8,222 bases of DNA from Gaiellales bacterium (lineage in GTDB: Bacteria; Actinomycetota; Thermoleophilia; Gaiellales; F1-60-MAGs149), in assembly GCA_030831375.1 (NCBI GenBank), contig JAURLF010000168.1, positions 1 to 8,222 of the forward strand, read 5' to 3'. The notes beneath the pieces were generated by a model, which worked only from the letters and a program-made list of their open reading frames with translations, was not told the DNA's origin and did no database searches. Both the position numbers and the translations under genes were made by a program. Positions within the stretch are counted from its first letter, which is position 1; each line of letters starts with the position of its first letter. Shown one piece after another: positions 5,755 through 8,222 of this stretch.

Positions 5755-6978
5755 CTACGCCGTGCGTGGGTTTACGCCGCCGCGCGCGCCGAGCAGCATC
5801 CCGACGCCCGCGATGAGCGTGATCAGAGCCGCGAAGACCCAGGCGGCCTCCCAGCCCCAGCGGTCGGCGAGCAGGCCGAACAGGGGCGGCACGACGACGA
5901 CGCCGCTGAACACGCAGCGCAGCGCCCAGCCCGACAGGCGCCCGATGTGGGTGGCGGGCACCGAGCCGGCGACGAGCGCGAGGAAGACGCCGTTCCAGCC
6001 GATGCTGGTCAGGCCGACGAGCACGAGGCAGGGCCACAGCCACCAGCCCGTCGGCAGGAGCGCGATGCCGACGAGGCCGACGGCGGCGATCACCGCGGTC
6101 AAAAACAGCCCCGTCCAGCGGTTGCGCGCGAACCAGCGGTCGGAGACGACGGCCCAGCCGAGCCGCCCGGCGGTGCCCCCCACCATCATCACGGCGAAGG
6201 AGACGCCGGCCACGCCGAGCGCGTAGCCGTGGGCGTCGACGAGGAACAGGGTCAGGTAGGCCACGAACCCCTGCTGCACGCCCGCCATCAGGAAGCCGAA
6301 GGTCCCGACGCCGAGCCGCCAGCCGAGGCGGATCGGGATCCGGCCGGGATCGTGTGCGGGGCTGGCCGGCAGGCGCGTCTGTCGCACCAGCCCGTCGCGC
6401 AGGAGCACGACGAGCACCGCCACGAGGAGCGCGCCGACCACGGGCGCGAGCAGCGATCCCCGCCAGCCGAGCGCGTGCGCCAGCGCGGGCAGGGTCAGGC
6501 CCGCGATCAGGCCGCCGAGGGTGACGCCGATCTGCTTCGCGCTCATCAGGAGGCCCTGGTTGGATCCGTCGGCGGCACCCCGCACGATCACGTTCGTCGG
6601 CGGCGTGATGCAGCCGTAGGCGAGGCCGACCGCGAACATCGCCAGGAAGAACAGCCAGACCACCGGCGAGACGGCCGCGATCAGCTCGAACAGCGCGACC
6701 GCCACCATCGCGAGCGCGAGCAGGCGCACGGCGCCGAAGCGGTCGGTGAGGTGCCCGGACGGCCCGCTGGCCACGGCGGCGCCGCCGAAGATGGCGGTCG
6801 TGATCAGCCCGAACACCGCCAGGCTCATGTCGAGGTCGGCGCGCACCAGCGGGCCGATCGGCGCGACGGAGAGCGTCGCGTAGGCGCCCATCATCAGGGC
6901 GCCGCCGGAGACCGCCACGGCGGCGGCCGCGCCGCGCCTGCCGTCCGCCGGTGCGCCCGCTGTGGCCATCCCGGGCAT
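5755..6978 (-). CDS. Major facilitator superfamily (MFS) transporter
   Basis: This is a 12-helix secondary transporter of about 407 residues in the cytoplasmic membrane. The chain is an almost unbroken series of hydrophobic segments rich in Ala, Gly, Val and Leu, with a central hydrophilic loop (about residues 195-225: RQTRLPASPAHDPGR). The loop between helices 2 and 3 has the MFS signature GHLTDRFG (75-82), and its degenerate repeat GRLGWAVVSDRWFARNR lies in the second half between helices 8 and 9. Length and layout are normal for MFS. Family members move small organic solutes, usually with protons; the neighbouring catabolic enzymes suggest uptake of an organic acid or aromatic acid, but export is not excluded. 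Starts ATG 6978, ATG 6969 and TTG 6990 are in frame; 6978 is preferred but has no ideal Shine-Dalgarno. The stop lies 70 bases before the oxidoreductase start, on the same strand, so read-through into that operon is possible. Confidence 0.9.
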   Translation of the reverse strand: MPGMATAGAPADGRRGAAAAVAVSGGALMMGAYATLSVAPIGPLVRADLDMSLAVFGLITTAIFGGAAVASGPSGHLTDRFGAVRLLALAMVAVALFELIAAVSPVVWLFFLAMFAVGLAYGCITPPTNVIVRGAADGSNQGLLMSAKQIGVTLGGLIAGLTLPALAHALGWRGSLLAPVVGALLVAVLVVLLRDGLVRQTRLPASPAHDPGRIPIRLGWRLGVGTFGFLMAGVQQGFVAYLTLFLVDAHGYALGVAGVSFAVMMVGGTAGRLGWAVVSDRWFARNRWTGLFLTAVIAAVGLVGIALLPTGWWLWPCLVLVGLTSIGWNGVFLALVAGSVPATHIGRLSGWALRCVFSGVVVVPPLFGLLADRWGWEAAWVFAALITLIAGVGMLLGARGGVNPRTA

Positions 6979-6991
6979 ACTTCCACACAAT
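6963..6991 (+). promoter_or_regulatory. Possible promoter of the CoA-ester lyase gene (TGGCCA-17-CACAAT)
   Basis: TGGCCA (6963-6968) and CACAAT (6986-6991) each match 4 of 6 consensus bases and are 17 bases apart. The predicted start near 6998 leaves a short leader containing the AGAGG ribosome-binding site. An alternative -10, CATACT (6976-6981), lacks a -35. A divergent minus-strand pair, GAGACA then 17 bases then GATTGT (complement of 6987-6992), could serve the MFS gene, so the two promoters would overlap. Confidence 0.35.
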
Positions 6992-7003
6992 CCTTCGCCG
7001 ACG

Positions 7004-7008
7004 AGAGG
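7004..7008 (+). promoter_or_regulatory. Ribosome-binding site (AGAGG) that fixes the GTG start of the lyase gene
   Basis: AGAGG lies 8 bases before GTG 7017-7019. This supports the GTG over an in-frame upstream ATG at 6951, which would add 22 residues that do not look like the family and would overlap the divergent MFS gene. Confidence 0.7.
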
Positions 7009-7016
7009 TTGTCTCC

Positions 7017-7892
7017 GTGAGCGCTCCGATCCGCACGCTGATGTTCGCCTCCGCCAACGACCCCGAGCGCTCGCTGAAGGCGATCGCGATCGGCGCCTCG
7101 GCGGTCTGCCTCGACCTCGAGGACGCCGTCGCCAAGTCCGAGAAGGCGAACGCGCGCGGCGTCGTCGCCGCCACCCTCGCCGACCCGTCCGTGGAGGGCG
7201 CGAACGTGCACGTGCGGGTCAACGGCGTGGCCACGGAGTTCTGCGACGACGACCTGACGGCGCTCGGGCCGAGCCTGCCGCGCCTCAGCGGCATCCTCGT
7301 GCCGATGGTGGAGTCGGCCGACGAGGTGCGCCACGTCGCGACCCGGCTCGACGCCCTCGAGGCCGAGCACGGCGTCGACGCCGGCTCGATCCGCCTGATC
7401 GCGATCGCGGAGACCGCCAAGGGCGTGCTCCAGGCGGCCGACGTCGCGGCCTCCACGCCGCGCCTGCGCACGCTGCTGCTCGGCCCCGCCGACCTCTCGC
7501 ACGACCTCGGCGTCGAGCTGACCGCCGACGGCTACGAGCTCTTCGCGGCCCGCACCCAGCTCGTGCTCGCCGCGCGCGCCGCCGGCATCGAGGGCCCGAT
7601 CGACGGGCCCTTCCTCGGCCTCAAGGACGACGAGGGCACGCGCACCTCCGCCCAGTGGGCGAAGCGGCTCGGCTTCCAGGGCAAGATGGTGCTGCACCCG
7701 CAGCAGCTGCCGGTGGTGGCAGGGGTGTTCGCGCCGTCGGCCGACGAGGTCGCCTGGGCCGAGGCGGTCGTGGCCGCGTTCGCCGAGCACGAGGCGAAGG
7801 GGATCTCGGCCTTCAAGATGGACGACGGCACCTTCGTCGACTACCCCGTCGTGGACCGCGCCCGCGCGGTCCTGCGCGACGCGGGCGCCTAG
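7017..7892 (+). CDS. HpcH/HpaI aldolase / citrate lyase beta (CitE-like) CoA-ester lyase
   Basis: This is a 291-residue cytoplasmic TIM-barrel lyase that cleaves (or condenses) a 3-hydroxyacyl-CoA such as citramalyl-CoA, malyl-CoA or beta-methylmalyl-CoA, using Mg2+. Motifs in order: ANDPERSLKA (13-22), CLDLEDAV (31-38) with the family acidic cluster, VRVNG (66-70) with substrate-binding Arg67, PMVES (96-100), IAETAKGV (130-137) with metal ligand Glu132, LGPADLSHDLG (155-165) with metal ligand Asp159, DGPF (196-199), and GFQGKMVLHPQQL (219-231), which normally closes the CoA site. The strand usually reading PKVE here reads PMVE (Met97 for Lys). The length is normal for CitE-like stand-alone enzymes, and no citrate lyase alpha or gamma gene is near, so a true citrate lyase complex is unlikely. 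It diverges from the MFS gene, and its stop overlaps the stop of the convergent monooxygenase. The exact CoA ester cannot be read from the sequence. Confidence 0.9.
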   Translation: MSAPIRTLMFASANDPERSLKAIAIGASAVCLDLEDAVAKSEKANARGVVAATLADPSVEGANVHVRVNGVATEFCDDDLTALGPSLPRLSGILVPMVESADEVRHVATRLDALEAEHGVDAGSIRLIAIAETAKGVLQAADVAASTPRLRTLLLGPADLSHDLGVELTADGYELFAARTQLVLAARAAGIEGPIDGPFLGLKDDEGTRTSAQWAKRLGFQGKMVLHPQQLPVVAGVFAPSADEVAWAEAVVAAFAEHEAKGISAFKMDDGTFVDYPVVDRARAVLRDAGA

Positions 7893-7903
7893 GGGCCCGC
7901 GTC
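7878..7903. terminator. Hairpin spanning the two shared stop codons, likely bidirectional terminator
   Basis: GACGCGGGC (7878-7886) pairs exactly with GCCCGCGTC (7895-7903), a 9-bp GC stem whose 8-base loop (GCCTAGGG) contains CTAG, the stop codon of both convergent genes. Since no intergenic DNA exists here, the terminator-like structure is built from the last codons of both reading frames. No T tract follows on either strand. Confidence 0.55.
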
Positions 7904-8222
7904 GGGTCCGCCCGGGCGGTTGACGTCGCGGATGGTGAACCCCGCCGCCTGTTTGTAGCGGGCGGCGACCTCCTCCAGCTCGGCGCGCGGGATCACGTCC
8001 TCGATGCGCTCGAAGCCGCCGGGAGCGCGGTCCTCGGCGAGCTGCATCACGACCTCGGGCCCGCCGGACCGGTTCGCCAGCACGATCGCGCTCGTCGCGG
8101 GGCGACGCTCCTCCTCGTAGCGCTCGAGCGCGCCGGGCCCCGCCCCGTCCTCGGCGATCCGCGCGGCGAGGCACTCCGCGTCGAGGATGCCCTGCGAGGC
8201 CCCGTTCGAGCCGATCGGGTAC
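7889..8222 (-). CDS. FAD-dependent monooxygenase (salicylate hydroxylase / UbiH-like), C-terminal part (partial)
   Basis: The gene enters from beyond the right edge; 110 C-terminal residues and the stop (TAG, complement of 7889-7891) are present. The first visible residues, YPIGSNGASQGILDAECLA, are the end of the second FAD-binding motif of group A flavoprotein hydroxylases, which in the family follows a GDAAH motif that would lie just outside the window. The rest, including RYEEERRPATSAIVLANRSG, the GFERIEDVIP segment and AARYKQAAGF, matches the C-terminal helix and tail style of flavin-dependent oxidoreductases in this group. Such enzymes use NAD(P)H and O2 to hydroxylate aromatic or related rings. 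The substrate is unknown. It ends on the same four bases as the CoA-ester lyase and converges on it, so it is not in the lyase operon but may belong to the same catabolic locus. Confidence 0.88.
   Translation of the reverse strand, partial: YPIGSNGASQGILDAECLAARIAEDGAGPGALERYEEERRPATSAIVLANRSGGPEVVMQLAEDRAPGGFERIEDVIPRAELEEVAARYKQAAGFTIRDVNRPGGPDAGP

Noticed and set aside
4650..5816. 388-codon plus-strand open frame opposite the MDR oxidoreductase
   Set aside because: Val/Asp/His/Gly-rich shadow translation with no domain; the minus-strand gene has a strong Shine-Dalgarno, a promoter and clear motifs.
6979..6990. TTG at 6990 as the start of the MFS gene
   Set aside because: GAAGGA lies directly against it with no spacing, and two ATG codons follow at 6978 and 6969; not excluded, but less likely.
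6987..7012. ACAA / TTGT inverted repeat as a regulator operator before the lyase gene
   Set aside because: Arms of only four bases separated by 18 bases are expected by chance.
6951..7016. Upstream ATG at 6951 as the start of the CoA-ester lyase
   Set aside because: The 22 extra residues do not match the family and would overlap the MFS coding start; AGAGG at 7004-7008 points to GTG 7017.
5536..7020. 494-codon plus-strand open frame opposite the MFS gene
   Set aside because: Gln/Glu/His/Arg-rich shadow of hydrophobic codons on the other strand; no motif.
5507..7471. 654-codon minus-strand open frame crossing the MFS gene and its neighbours
   Set aside because: Runs out of frame through two genes and a divergent promoter region, and its translation is Arg/Ala-rich without any family pattern.
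6894..8174. 426-codon minus-strand open frame opposite the CoA-ester lyase
   Set aside because: Arg/Gly/Val/Asp-rich with no recognisable domain. The lyase frame on the plus strand has complete CitE motifs, and the flavoprotein frame at the right end is a different frame.
169..8222. Defence, mobile-element, CRISPR, biosynthetic-cluster or RNA-gene signals
   Set aside because: No direct-repeat arrays, transposase or recombinase motifs, terminal repeats, tRNA-like folds or riboswitch-like long leaders were seen; intergenic gaps are all under about 75 bases.

Overview
The window is very GC-rich. Codon third positions are almost always G or C, which lets long spurious reading frames run opposite or out of frame with most real genes. 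GC content, A/T-poor start regions and -10 boxes placed directly at start codons suggest a high-GC actinobacterium, possibly of the Thermoleophilia/Solirubrobacterales kind. That placement is an impression from composition and protein style, not a tested assignment. There is no rRNA, tRNA, CRISPR array, insertion sequence, phage gene or recognisable defence system.

Layout, left to right: (1) the last 37 codons of a plus-strand, probably membrane-anchored protein (3-116); (2) a near-perfect 32-base palindrome (129-160), a likely two-way terminator; (3) a minus-strand P2-type cation ATPase of 877 residues (169-2802); (4) a 48-base divergent spacer with a -10-like box exactly 6 bases before the start codon on each side, suggesting leaderless transcripts; (5) a plus-strand GFA-type zinc protein (2851-3252); (6) a GC hairpin (3252-3275) between convergent genes; (7) a minus-strand pair, zinc-less MDR oxidoreductase then MmgE/PrpD protein (5684 down to 3283), joined by a GTGA stop/start overlap and preceded by a good -35/-10 promoter and a strong Shine-Dalgarno; (8) a minus-strand MFS transporter upstream of them (6978-5755); (9) a divergent plus-strand CitE-type CoA-ester lyase (7017-7892); (10) the C-terminal 110 residues of a minus-strand FAD-dependent monooxygenase (7889-8222), whose stop codon shares the palindrome CTAG with the lyase stop.

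The right-hand half (3283-8222) reads as a small organic-acid or aromatic catabolic locus: an uptake carrier (MFS), a flavin hydroxylase, an NAD(P)-dependent oxidoreductase, a PrpD-fold dehydratase/decarboxylase/isomerase and a CoA-ester lyase. PrpD and CitE families both act on branched C5-C7 acids (methylcitrate, aconitate, itaconate, citramalyl-CoA), so such a substrate is the best guess. No CoA-transferase, CoA-ligase or regulator is visible inside the window. The left half (ion pump, GFA protein) looks like unrelated housekeeping or stress functions.
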